The position numbers and the translations under genes were made by a program. Below are positions 7,374 to 14,548 of a DNA stretch of 64,000 nucleotides, piece by piece. Position 1 is the stretch's first letter; every line of letters begins with the position of its first letter. Under the pieces are notes generated by a model. That model was not told where the DNA came from. It saw nothing but the letters and a program-made list of their open reading frames with translations, and did no database searches. Source of the DNA: Chloroflexota bacterium. GTDB taxonomy: Bacteria; Chloroflexota; Anaerolineae; Anaerolineales; E44-bin32. Location of the stretch: contig JADFRG010000004.1 of NCBI GenBank assembly GCA_022561385.1, forward strand, positions 1-64,000, in the 5' to 3' direction.

Positions 7374-7634
7374 ATGGTTATGAGGGGCCTCGAAGAGCCG
7401 TCACACAAACTCGTTTCGGTTGGATTGGCTTACGGCCAGGTCCAGGCCGAGATCATGAAGGGCATGTTGAACGCCAACGAAGTTGATGTTTGGTTGTCCA
7501 ACGATTCCGCAGGTTTAGCGATCGGATTCGGGATCGGTCCCATGGCCGAGGTCGATATCATGGTCCGGGCCGAGCAGGCGGAGCAGGCCCGTTGGATTTT
7601 GGAGCAAGATGCTGAGGCAGAAGCCGACGCCTAG
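7374..7634 (+). CDS. DUF2007-like small protein
   Basis: 86 residues from the ATG at 7374; an in-frame ATG two codons later is equally possible. The pattern AYGQVQAEIMKGMLNANEVDVWL with a following PMAEVDIMVRAEQAEQARWIL is typical of DUF2007-type proteins. These have a small alpha-beta fold related to PII-like signalling proteins, and their role is not well defined. The stop codon shares the palindrome CTAG with the stop of the convergent peptidase gene. Confidence 0.7.
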   Translation: MVMRGLEEPSHKLVSVGLAYGQVQAEIMKGMLNANEVDVWLSNDSAGLAIGFGIGPMAEVDIMVRAEQAEQARWILEQDAEAEADA

Positions 7635-8980
7635 GGGAATTCCGCTTGGATCCAGTTAAGTGGATCGACGGGCACACCTCCCACCCAGACCTCCCAGTGT
7701 AAGTGCGCGCCGGTAACGCGGCCGGTACCCCCAACATAACCGATCGTTTGCCCGGCCGTCACAATCTCGCCGGGCTCCACCAAACTCTGCGATTGGTGTA
7801 GATAGCCGGTATAAATCCCCCAGCCGTGATCGATGTAGGTCGCGTTCCCCCGCACGGTCAAGAGATTTGAAAAGGCCACCCTTCCGCGCGCGCTGGCCAG
7901 CACAGGAGTGCTGCTACTCCCGAACAGATCCAGCCCGGTGTGATAGTAAATAAACCCGCTTCCGTTATAGCTGCGACGCGTGCCGAAAAAAGAGGGAAAC
8001 GTCTCGAAATACGTGGAGGGATAAACAAACTTCCCTTCCCAGAGTTTCTCCGGAGTCACCATGTTCACGACCCTGGCGATCAGCTCGTCCTCCGGCTGGG
8101 TGTTTGCTGGATCCAGCGTCTCAGGCGGCACCTGCAAGAATTCCTGTCCGTATCCCGCCGCTCGAAGCAGCAATGGTTGACTGTAACGCGTGCCATCGTC
8201 GACCATCAGTTCCAGTTCCACCAGCCCCGGTTCCGCCAGCGCGTGGATCCCTTGTAGGGCGAGTGCCGATGCCTCTCCAGCCACAATTACTTGTAATGGC
8301 CGGTCTCCGAGACGGCCGGTGATTTGGTTCGGGCCCTCGAATTGGATGGTGAGAGTCCCTCCCTGCGTCGCGCTCTCTGGCGACACGGTGACCGAACCGA
8401 ATTCCGGCGGTAAAGCAATCGTAACGTCTCGATCCCCGGGCGCATACATAAGCTCGCCCGTCACAAGCCACCGCCGACCCTCTATCCCGTTGCCATTAAT
8501 CAACCTCCAGGAATCTATGCCCAATTCGGCAGAGAGCTCAAGCATACTTTGACCGCGAAGCGTTGAGATTCGTTCTGAGGTCGGCATTCCTCCCGCGCCT
8601 TCTAGGTAGACGAGTGGCTGCCCGGAGTAGAGTCGTTGGGGATTGAGGACACGGTTCAGCTGGCCCAGCTGGTCTTCGCCCAGACCGTATCGCAGCGCCA
8701 GGCTGCCCAACGTCTCTCCGTAACGGACAGGGTCAAATTGCAGAGTCCCCGCAAGGCCCGGGTAACCCGGGATGACCAGGGTCTGACCCGGGAAAATCGC
8801 GGAGGGGTCTTCAATGTTATTGGCCTCCGCCAGCTGCTCGACCGGTGTGCCAAATATTTGTGAAATTGAGAATAGGGTGTCTCCGGCCTCAACTACATAC
8901 ACCGGACCGTCTTGTTGAGCGGTAGCCAAGGCTGAACTGGTCAGCAGGCTAAATACTACGAGGACAACGCCGACACGCAC
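7631..8980 (-). CDS. secreted LysM / M23-family peptidase
   Basis: The signal peptide is MRVGVVLVVFSLLTSSALA. A clear LysM follows (YVVEAGDTLFSISQIFGTPV), then two weaker LysM-like repeats, a beta domain, and a C-terminal M23 (LytM) domain with zinc-site motifs HTGLD and HLHWEVW. The first His of HLHWE is the usual catalytic partner. The product would cut or bind peptidoglycan outside the cell. I chose the GTG at 8980 because a TATAAT box ends six bases before it and the signal peptide then begins at residue 1; a GTG at 9013 would place that box inside the gene. Confidence 0.88.
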   Translation of the reverse strand: MRVGVVLVVFSLLTSSALATAQQDGPVYVVEAGDTLFSISQIFGTPVEQLAEANNIEDPSAIFPGQTLVIPGYPGLAGTLQFDPVRYGETLGSLALRYGLGEDQLGQLNRVLNPQRLYSGQPLVYLEGAGGMPTSERISTLRGQSMLELSAELGIDSWRLINGNGIEGRRWLVTGELMYAPGDRDVTIALPPEFGSVTVSPESATQGGTLTIQFEGPNQITGRLGDRPLQVIVAGEASALALQGIHALAEPGLVELELMVDDGTRYSQPLLLRAAGYGQEFLQVPPETLDPANTQPEDELIARVVNMVTPEKLWEGKFVYPSTYFETFPSFFGTRRSYNGSGFIYYHTGLDLFGSSSTPVLASARGRVAFSNLLTVRGNATYIDHGWGIYTGYLHQSQSLVEPGEIVTAGQTIGYVGGTGRVTGAHLHWEVWVGGVPVDPLNWIQAEFP

Positions 8981-8986
8981 GCGGCG

Positions 8987-8992
8987 ATTATA
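8987..8992 (-). promoter_or_regulatory. -10 box directly before the M23 peptidase start
   Basis: TATAAT on the minus strand ends six bases before GTG 8980, so the transcript should start at or next to the start codon. Confidence 0.45.
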
Positions 8993-9070
8993 GCGGTTTC
9001 GGGCTGCCCCCACTGGCGCGAAACCGCGACTGCACAGCCAGCCCCGTCTGCATACCCTTCCTTCCGTGTT

Positions 9071-9478
9071 TTATTCGACCCGGCCCAGGATTTTTTCTAC
9101 GCTTTCGAGCAGCTCCTGGGGGCCGAACGGTTTCGTGATGTAGTCGTCTACTTTGGCGATATGTAGTCCGAGGACCTTGTCGATGGACTGCGCCTTCGCG
9201 GTAATCACAATCACGGGGATCTCACGCAGAGATTCGTCCGACTTCATGCGCTGGTACACTTCCCAGCCGTCCATATCTGGCATCATAAGATCCAGCAGGA
9301 CCAGATCGGGCTTCTTCTGTTGAACCTTTTCCAAACCTTCCAGCCCCCCGTTCGCCCCCTCCACTATGAATCCGCGGCGGCCCAATATGAGCTGAACGAG
9401 GTCAATCATCTCCTGCTCGTCTTCGATACAGACGACGAGTTTACTTTTTTGGGGCGCGGTCCCATTGCCAATAGCCAC
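9071..9478 (-). CDS. stand-alone response-regulator receiver protein
   Basis: About 135 residues forming a single receiver domain: an acidic pair (CIEDEQEM), the phospho-acceptor Asp in LVLLDLMMPDMDGWEVY, Thr in VIVITA, and the Lys in DDYITKPF. No output domain follows, so it probably works by protein contact in a phosphorelay. The start is uncertain; I use GTG 9478, because sequence upstream of it does not look like protein. Confidence 0.82.
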   Translation of the reverse strand: MAIGNGTAPQKSKLVVCIEDEQEMIDLVQLILGRRGFIVEGANGGLEGLEKVQQKKPDLVLLDLMMPDMDGWEVYQRMKSDESLREIPVIVITAKAQSIDKVLGLHIAKVDDYITKPFGPQELLESVEKILGRVE

Positions 9479-9654
9479 GCAGAAAAGTTTACACCAAGGA
9501 TTCGGAAGACCGCAATGAACCGTGGTCCCATTAAACGCACAAGGTCGCCACATTCATGGCGACCAAGGCGAGAGTGGAAACACCTAAAGCGGAGGTTGCC
9601 GCTGTTAAGGTGCAGCCGGATTATGGCATAAATAGTCTCAATTGCGACTGAATT

Positions 9655-9687
9655 GAAAGGTGTCTGAAAGGTGGCTGAAGGCTAGCT
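9655..9687. repeat. three tandem 11-bp repeats
   Basis: Units GAAAGGTGTCT, GAAAGGTGGCT and GAAGGCTAGCT stand head to tail at 9655, 9666 and 9677. An 11-bp period puts each unit on the same helix face, as in binding sites of OmpR/PhoB-type regulators. They lie about 175 bases upstream of the receiver gene. Confidence 0.5.
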
Positions 9688-9873
9688 GAAGAGGATGTTT
9701 ACGAAGGCCGCTACCGTATACGCCAGGCCGAACAGGTTCGCAGCCAGGCCAAAAAGGCTCAAGGCCAAAAAAGTCAGACGAATCGGCCTAGTCACTGCGA
9801 GCGTCCGCGGCAGGAAATGAAGCGACAACCGACGGTCTAAGGGCAGGCATGGGATCCCTGTGCGGGCGAGCAT
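9682..9873 (-). CDS. possible small membrane protein
   Basis: A 63-residue frame from ATG 9873 with one strongly hydrophobic stretch (LTFLALSLFGLAANLFGLAY). There is no clear ribosome-binding site, and its 5' end runs into a perfect hairpin, so the call is weak. Confidence 0.25.
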   Translation of the reverse strand: MLARTGIPCLPLDRRLSLHFLPRTLAVTRPIRLTFLALSLFGLAANLFGLAYTVAAFVNILFS

Positions 9874-9900
9874 CCCGCACAGGGATAGTACCACGGTACT
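9854..9900. repeat. two adjacent perfect inverted repeats
   Basis: ATCCCTGTGCGGG (9854-9866) pairs exactly with CCCGCACAGGGAT (9874-9886) around a 7-base loop. AGTACC-AC-GGTACT follows at once at 9887-9900. No T-run follows on either strand, so this is not a standard terminator; a protein-binding site or RNA structure is possible. Confidence 0.6.
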
Positions 9901-10291
9901 GGGTCGATTTAGCGGTGACGGTCGCGCGTTTTTACCAACCCGAACCCCTGGGCACGGCCCTTAGGGGATGATCGATTTAGCGACCGCCCCGATTTCCCCG
10001 GGGAATAAGCCGGAGGGCCTCAGGTGGGCCCCATCTCGATCTAGAGGATTTAATTATCTTCGTGGATGTTGGCGCCGGTGATCCGCGGGTCTCAGTCCCC
10101 CCACCACTCCTTGGGCCACACCCCCCACGGGTGCGAAGGCCTGAGAGTGTGAGGTCCGCTGTCCGGGCTCCTCGGACTGAGCCTAGAATTCCGGAACAAT
10201 TCGCGGTTGCCTTCACGTCCTGACTCCGATCGGCAATTGTTCACTGCTCGGTGCGGGATTCCCACTCTGGAGTCAGGTGTTTTATTTGAGG
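9901..10291. other. gene-free stretch, GC-rich
   Basis: No gene supported. Several short GC-rich inverted repeats occur around 10110-10190. I looked for the hallmarks of tmRNA, SRP RNA and RNase P RNA and saw none. Confidence 0.4.
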
Positions 10292-10365
10292 TGGGCCACA
10301 CAGGAATCGAACCTGTAACCTGCGGCTTAAGAGGCCGTTGCTCTGCCTAGTTGAGCTAGTGGCCC
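10292..10365 (-). tRNA. tRNA-Lys (CTT)
   Basis: The cloverleaf on the minus strand has acceptor GGGCCAC/GTGGCCC, D-arm AGCTCAACTAGGCAGAGC, anticodon loop CTCTTAA (anticodon CTT) and T-loop GTTCGATTCC. The first anticodon-stem pair is an A-C mismatch; the other four pair. Confidence 0.9.
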
Positions 10366-10385
10366 GCGATGGTTCCTTCCCTCTA

Positions 10386-10437
10386 AACAGAGCACCGGAA
10401 ACGTCCGCTGCTCTGCCAAATTGATTTATCCAGCGAC
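10386..10437 (-). pseudogene. tRNA relic beside tRNA-Lys
   Basis: The minus strand contains ATCAATTTGGCAGAGCAGCGGAC, close to the D-arm and 5' anticodon stem of a standard tRNA. After that the anticodon loop is shortened (CGGACGTTTCCG) and no T-arm follows. It looks like a decayed tRNA just upstream of the intact one. Confidence 0.35.
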
Positions 10438-10664
10438 GAGGATTTTGCAACGGTCACTAGTCGCATAGGGTCGCAGTGAGGATCGCTGAATAAAAAAGGC
10501 CTCGCCGCGGATTATAACAGTATGCTCACGGGGCCCTGTACAATGCTCCCTGGCTCTATGCACAGATTTCTATGGCTTGCGCTGCGTGAAACCCATTGGG
10601 GTTCCGCCGATGATCCACTGCTTGGGACCACCCTCCGCCCCAATCGAGGTTTGAGGAGGCACAT

Positions 10665-11396
10665 GTGTTATTAGAAGGAAAAATTGCCCTGATCACCGGT
10701 GCAGGGCATCGGCTGGGCAAATCCATCGCACTGGCCCTGGCGGAGGAAGGATGCGATCTAATGATTCATTTCAATCAGGCCGGAGAAGCCGCGGCCGAAA
10801 CCGCCAAACAGGCTCGGTTATTCGGTGTGCGCGCGGATATCGTGGGGGCAGATCTTTCCCTGACGGAAGGGGTTCGCGAGGTCTATCGCGCGATCGACTC
10901 GGCCTATGGCCGAATCGATTTGCTTGCGAATTCGGCCGCAATACTCGAGCGGCGAGAACTACTTGAAGTGGACGAAGAGCACTGGCGCAGCACCATCGGA
11001 TTGAATCTCAAGGGCGCATTTTTCGTGCTCCAGGAGGCCGCCCGTCGCATGCGGAGCAAAGGCGGTGGAGGGATCGTGAACATATCCGACACCGCCAGCC
11101 GCCGACCCTGGAAAGAATTTCCCCTCCATTCAATCAGCAAATCCGGTTTGGAAATGCTCACCCAAGTTGCCGCCTACGCTCTGGCACCGGAGATCCGAGT
11201 GAACGGCGTGATTCCCGGCCCGACCCTTAAGCCGACCTGGATGCCCGATGAGAGATGGAAGGAGGTAACAAGTAGAATACCGCTCAGGCAGGCCATACCC
11301 AGTCGGAACGTTGCGGAAGCCGTGGTGTTCCTCATGACGAATGAGTACATCACCGGTCACTCGCTTCGCGTGGACGGCGGCGATTTGCTGATCTGA
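10665..11396 (+). CDS. SDR-family protein related to pteridine reductases, catalytic Tyr replaced
   Basis: A 243-residue short-chain dehydrogenase: nucleotide-binding TGAGHRLGKSIA near residue 11, Asn in LNLKGAFF, and Asp after NIS (NISDTAS), as in the PTR1/FolM branch. The active-site YxxxK reads HSISK, so the catalytic Tyr is His while the Lys remains. The fold and cofactor site look intact, so it may bind NAD(P) without normal reductase chemistry, or use His. Start GTG 10665 follows a strong GAGGAGG; the ATG two bases earlier is out of frame. Confidence 0.8.
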   Translation: MLLEGKIALITGAGHRLGKSIALALAEEGCDLMIHFNQAGEAAAETAKQARLFGVRADIVGADLSLTEGVREVYRAIDSAYGRIDLLANSAAILERRELLEVDEEHWRSTIGLNLKGAFFVLQEAARRMRSKGGGGIVNISDTASRRPWKEFPLHSISKSGLEMLTQVAAYALAPEIRVNGVIPGPTLKPTWMPDERWKEVTSRIPLRQAIPSRNVAEAVVFLMTNEYITGHSLRVDGGDLLI

Positions 11397-11428
11397 AGCT
11401 TTTGACCCTTCCAGGTGGAGAACCAGAA

Positions 11429-11905
11429 ATGAGTGAACGGAAGGAAGCGCTTCGCAGCCATATGGAACTTCAACATGCGGCAAGCTGGGCGGTACTGGAG
11501 GGCTTGAAGGAAAGCGATATGTCGGTGGAGGTTTATTCGGCGGTGGAGGGGATCTGGACCGTCAAGGACCTCATTGGACATTTGGCAGACGGGGAGAGGG
11601 GAAATCTCGGGCAGGCCCGGCGGCTGGTCGCCGGGGAGCAGACCGTGCCCCCGGACTTTGACCTTGATCGCTGGAATCGCGGAGCAGTGCGCAAGGCCGC
11701 TAATCGCTCCTCGGCCGAATTACTGACCACAATCGCCGACTCTTATTCGCGCGCGCTGTCCTTCCTGGAGAGCCTTGATGACATGGATTTGGATAAGGTC
11801 GGATTGCACTCCAGTGGCGCAATGATGACAACGGAGGATTTCCTGAGCCGGATGGTCGACCATCGGCTGGAGCATGTGACCGATATCCAAGCCGCCCTGG
11901 AATAA
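11429..11905 (+). CDS. DinB-family protein
   Basis: A 158-residue four-helix-bundle protein. The metal-site histidines are visible: one in IWTVKDLIGHLADGE (helix 2) and a HxxxH pair in MVDHRLEHVTDI near the end. The family includes thiol-dependent transferases and damage-induced proteins; the substrate cannot be told. ATG 11429 has GGTGGAGAA upstream. It lies 32 bases after the SDR gene, so both are probably in one operon. Confidence 0.75.
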   Translation: MSERKEALRSHMELQHAASWAVLEGLKESDMSVEVYSAVEGIWTVKDLIGHLADGERGNLGQARRLVAGEQTVPPDFDLDRWNRGAVRKAANRSSAELLTTIADSYSRALSFLESLDDMDLDKVGLHSSGAMMTTEDFLSRMVDHRLEHVTDIQAALE

Positions 11906-12015
11906 CGAAAAAATACGATTTATACGGCTCCAAGATTTCGATTCCAGTCGTGATGGGCGGGGCCACGGAGAGTATGTATACATAAAACGGCGGCGCGTGA
12001 CCCCCCACCAACTCG

Positions 12016-12402
12016 ATGCCCTATCCCATCCACGATCTGTACGTCCGGACCCTTCATACAGAACACACATCTGAAGGCTCAAGGCTGGAGGTGCTTCGGT
12101 ATAGCGACCATCTGCTGCGCAGGTTTGGATTGGCAGAGCTTGTATTCCTGAGGGCGGCCCAAGTTCGACCCGCGAGGCTGCGTAAGATCGTCGACGAAGT
12201 TTGGGCCTTGATCGAGGGCAGCGTGGAATTCAGCTGGCAGGATCAACGTTCATCGTCTCCGACGCGCGGGGTCGATTATCGGCTGCGCTGCGATCAACCA
12301 ACGCTCGTGCTGGCTCCCTTCGGAGTTGAGTTCGAGGTGCGGGCAGTAGACGGTCCGGCGCAGCTCCTTCGACTGGCCACCCATGAGAGCGACAAGGAGT
12401 GA
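12016..12402 (+). CDS. cupin-like (RmlC-fold) protein
   Basis: 128 residues. The stretch VDEVWALIEGSVEFSWQDQR followed by SSSPTRG and later VLAPFGVEFEV has the beta-barrel rhythm of dTDP-sugar-epimerase-like cupins (DxRxxSPT, iPxGV). The histidines expected at a metal or catalytic site are not clear. The stop overlaps the GTG of the UbiA gene as GTGA, so the two are translationally coupled. Confidence 0.6.
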   Translation: MPYPIHDLYVRTLHTEHTSEGSRLEVLRYSDHLLRRFGLAELVFLRAAQVRPARLRKIVDEVWALIEGSVEFSWQDQRSSSPTRGVDYRLRCDQPTLVLAPFGVEFEVRAVDGPAQLLRLATHESDKE

Positions 12403-13313
12403 TCACATTTCCTCAGCTTCGTCTTTTCATTCGTCTGTCGCGACCGCTTTTTCTGCTGGGCGGAGTGTTGCTCTACGCGCTGGGGGCGGCGATCGCCAAC
12501 TTTCTCGGTCGCCCGTTTCATCCCGCGTTATACCTGGTGGGCCAGGTTCTTGTCACTCTGCTTCAATTGATGACCCACTATCTCAACGAATACTACGACT
12601 CAGACGCCGATCAAGAAAATACATCCCGGACTTGGTTGACCGGTGGCAGCGGCGCGATCGGCCCGGAGAGCCTGCCAAAGAGCGTCGCCATTTATGCCGC
12701 GGTTCTAACCCTCGCACTTGCGGCTACAATCTCAACTGCCGCGTTGATAACCGGAGCGTTTCCGCTGCTGGTCTGGCCGGTGCTGCTGCTTGGCTTCTTG
12801 GGTGCGTTTTTCTACAGCACACCTCCCCTACGCCTTGTGTCGACCGGCTACGGGGAACTGGCGGCGGCGCTGGTGGTAGCCGGTTTGACTCCAACCCTCG
12901 CTTACGTACTCCAGACCGGCGAACTGCACCGGCTGCTCTTGATGAGTACGACGCCGTTGGTCGCGCTTTCTTTCGCTATGATTATTGTGTTTGAACTGCC
13001 GGATTACGCAACGGACCTCAAACACGGAAAACAAACCCTGATGGTTCGGCTTGGCTGGTCGGCCGCTATGAGAGCCCACGATATCGCGATTGTTTTTGCT
13101 CTGATCAGCTTTGCGATCGCGTTTTCCTTAGGGCTGCCTTCCAGGGTCAGCCTGAGTGCGCTCATCGTGCTGCCGCTGGCCGCAGCTCAAATGTGGCAGC
13201 TCAACCGGATTCGGAAAGGATATCCAACCAAATGGACCAGTCTGACCTTCAGCGCACTCGGCCTCTTTGTTATCGCCGCCTATCTGCAGCTCGCAGGGTA
13301 CCTGCTGACTTAA
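12399..13313 (+). CDS. UbiA-family prenyltransferase
   Basis: 304 residues with eight to nine predicted membrane helices. The first Asp-rich motif is HYLNEYYDSDAD (NxxxDxxxD) and the second is ELPDYATDLKHGKQT; both bind prenyl diphosphate through magnesium. The protein transfers a prenyl chain to an aromatic acceptor in the membrane, and the MenA-like branch (menaquinone) is the likeliest reading. Start GTG 12399 overlaps the preceding stop. Confidence 0.85.
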   Translation: MITFPQLRLFIRLSRPLFLLGGVLLYALGAAIANFLGRPFHPALYLVGQVLVTLLQLMTHYLNEYYDSDADQENTSRTWLTGGSGAIGPESLPKSVAIYAAVLTLALAATISTAALITGAFPLLVWPVLLLGFLGAFFYSTPPLRLVSTGYGELAAALVVAGLTPTLAYVLQTGELHRLLLMSTTPLVALSFAMIIVFELPDYATDLKHGKQTLMVRLGWSAAMRAHDIAIVFALISFAIAFSLGLPSRVSLSALIVLPLAAAQMWQLNRIRKGYPTKWTSLTFSALGLFVIAAYLQLAGYLLT

Positions 13314-13314
13314 T

Positions 13315-14547
13315 ATGCCAGAATTTTTAGAACTCGCCAACCCCAACGAGGCTCTAAGGACATTCTTAGAGGCCATTCACGGTAGTCCGAGAGCAGAGCG
13401 AGTGCGCACCGAGGATACCCTCGACCGCGTGTTGCTGCGTGACGTGGTCGCGCCCTCCCCGTTGCCGCCCTTTCCGAGGACGACCGTCGATGGGTACGCA
13501 GTACGGGCCTCTGATACGTTTGGCGCCTCCCCTGGCATGCCGGGTTATCTGAAGGTGGTGGGGGAGATACTCATGGGCACGGTTCCGGAGCTCGAGGTCG
13601 GCGAGGGCCAAGCGGTAGTGATTCATACCGGCGGGATGCTGCCGAGTGGAGCGGACGCGGTAGTGATGATCGAAGATACACAAGCCGTTGACGATACGGA
13701 GATCGAAGTATTAAAGCCGGTGGCCGACGGTCAGAATGTTTTGCATGAGGGGGAAGACGTGCAACCGGGAGACGTTGTAATCCAGGCCGGCACTCGCATT
13801 CGAGCTCAGGAGATCGGAGGTTTGTTGGCGCTCGGGTTCGGCGAGGTTGAGGTGGCTGAAGTCCCGCGGGTCGCCATCCTGTCCACCGGGGATGAAGTGG
13901 TCCCGCCTTCCGAGGAGCCCGCGCCCGGGCAGGTTCGGGACATCAATTCCTACACCCTCAGCGCGTTGGTAGAACGGGCTGGAGGAAGGCCGGTACGGTA
14001 CGGCATCATCCCTGACAATGCGGAGGCTTTAGAGACCATCGCGAAGCAGGCACACTCGGAGCATCACATGTTGTTGATCACAGCCGGATCCTCCGTGAGT
14101 GAACGCGACATCACCGCGGATGTAATTGCTGAGTTGGGCGAGCCGGGAATTCTGGTGCATGGCATCGCCCTGCGTCCGGGCAAACCTACGATCTTGAGTC
14201 TCTGCGACGGGGTGCCGGTGGTGGGATTGCCCGGCAACCCGGTGAGTGCGCTAGTAGTGGCGGGCCTGTTCGTGCTCCCCGCTATCCGAAAACTGCAGGG
14301 CTACCGGGGCCCGGAATGGTCTCCGACCATTTCAGCCAGCTTGCAGACCAATGTGTCATCCGTCGCAGGCAGAGAAGATTGGCTGCCATGCCGCCTGATC
14401 GTCACCTCCGACGGTCTCGAAGCGGAGCCGGTGTTTGGTCGATCGAACTTGATCTTCACGCTGGTTCGGGCCGACGGTCTGGTGCGCATCCCAGCCGCCT
14501 CGACTGGATTGGACGCCGGCGAAGAAGTTGAAGTGCGTCTTTTCTGA
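13315..14547 (+). CDS. moeA: molybdopterin molybdenumtransferase, first copy
   Basis: 410 residues, the normal MoeA length. Visible motifs are PFPRTTVDGYAVRASDT (the N-terminal DGYA signature), MIEDT, ILSTGDEV near residue 185, NSYTLSALVERAGG, ITAGSSVSERD and VGLPGNPVSALV. The enzyme inserts molybdate into adenylylated molybdopterin. The ATG follows the UbiA stop by one base, and a second MoeA follows at once, so the two may handle different molybdenum or tungsten cofactors or form a heteromer. Confidence 0.92.
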   Translation: MPEFLELANPNEALRTFLEAIHGSPRAERVRTEDTLDRVLLRDVVAPSPLPPFPRTTVDGYAVRASDTFGASPGMPGYLKVVGEILMGTVPELEVGEGQAVVIHTGGMLPSGADAVVMIEDTQAVDDTEIEVLKPVADGQNVLHEGEDVQPGDVVIQAGTRIRAQEIGGLLALGFGEVEVAEVPRVAILSTGDEVVPPSEEPAPGQVRDINSYTLSALVERAGGRPVRYGIIPDNAEALETIAKQAHSEHHMLLITAGSSVSERDITADVIAELGEPGILVHGIALRPGKPTILSLCDGVPVVGLPGNPVSALVVAGLFVLPAIRKLQGYRGPEWSPTISASLQTNVSSVAGREDWLPCRLIVTSDGLEAEPVFGRSNLIFTLVRADGLVRIPAASTGLDAGEEVEVRLF

Positions 14548-14548
14548 T

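Noticed and set aside
9901-10291. tmRNA, SRP RNA or RNase P RNA
   Set aside because: None of the conserved core sequences of these RNAs is present on either strand.
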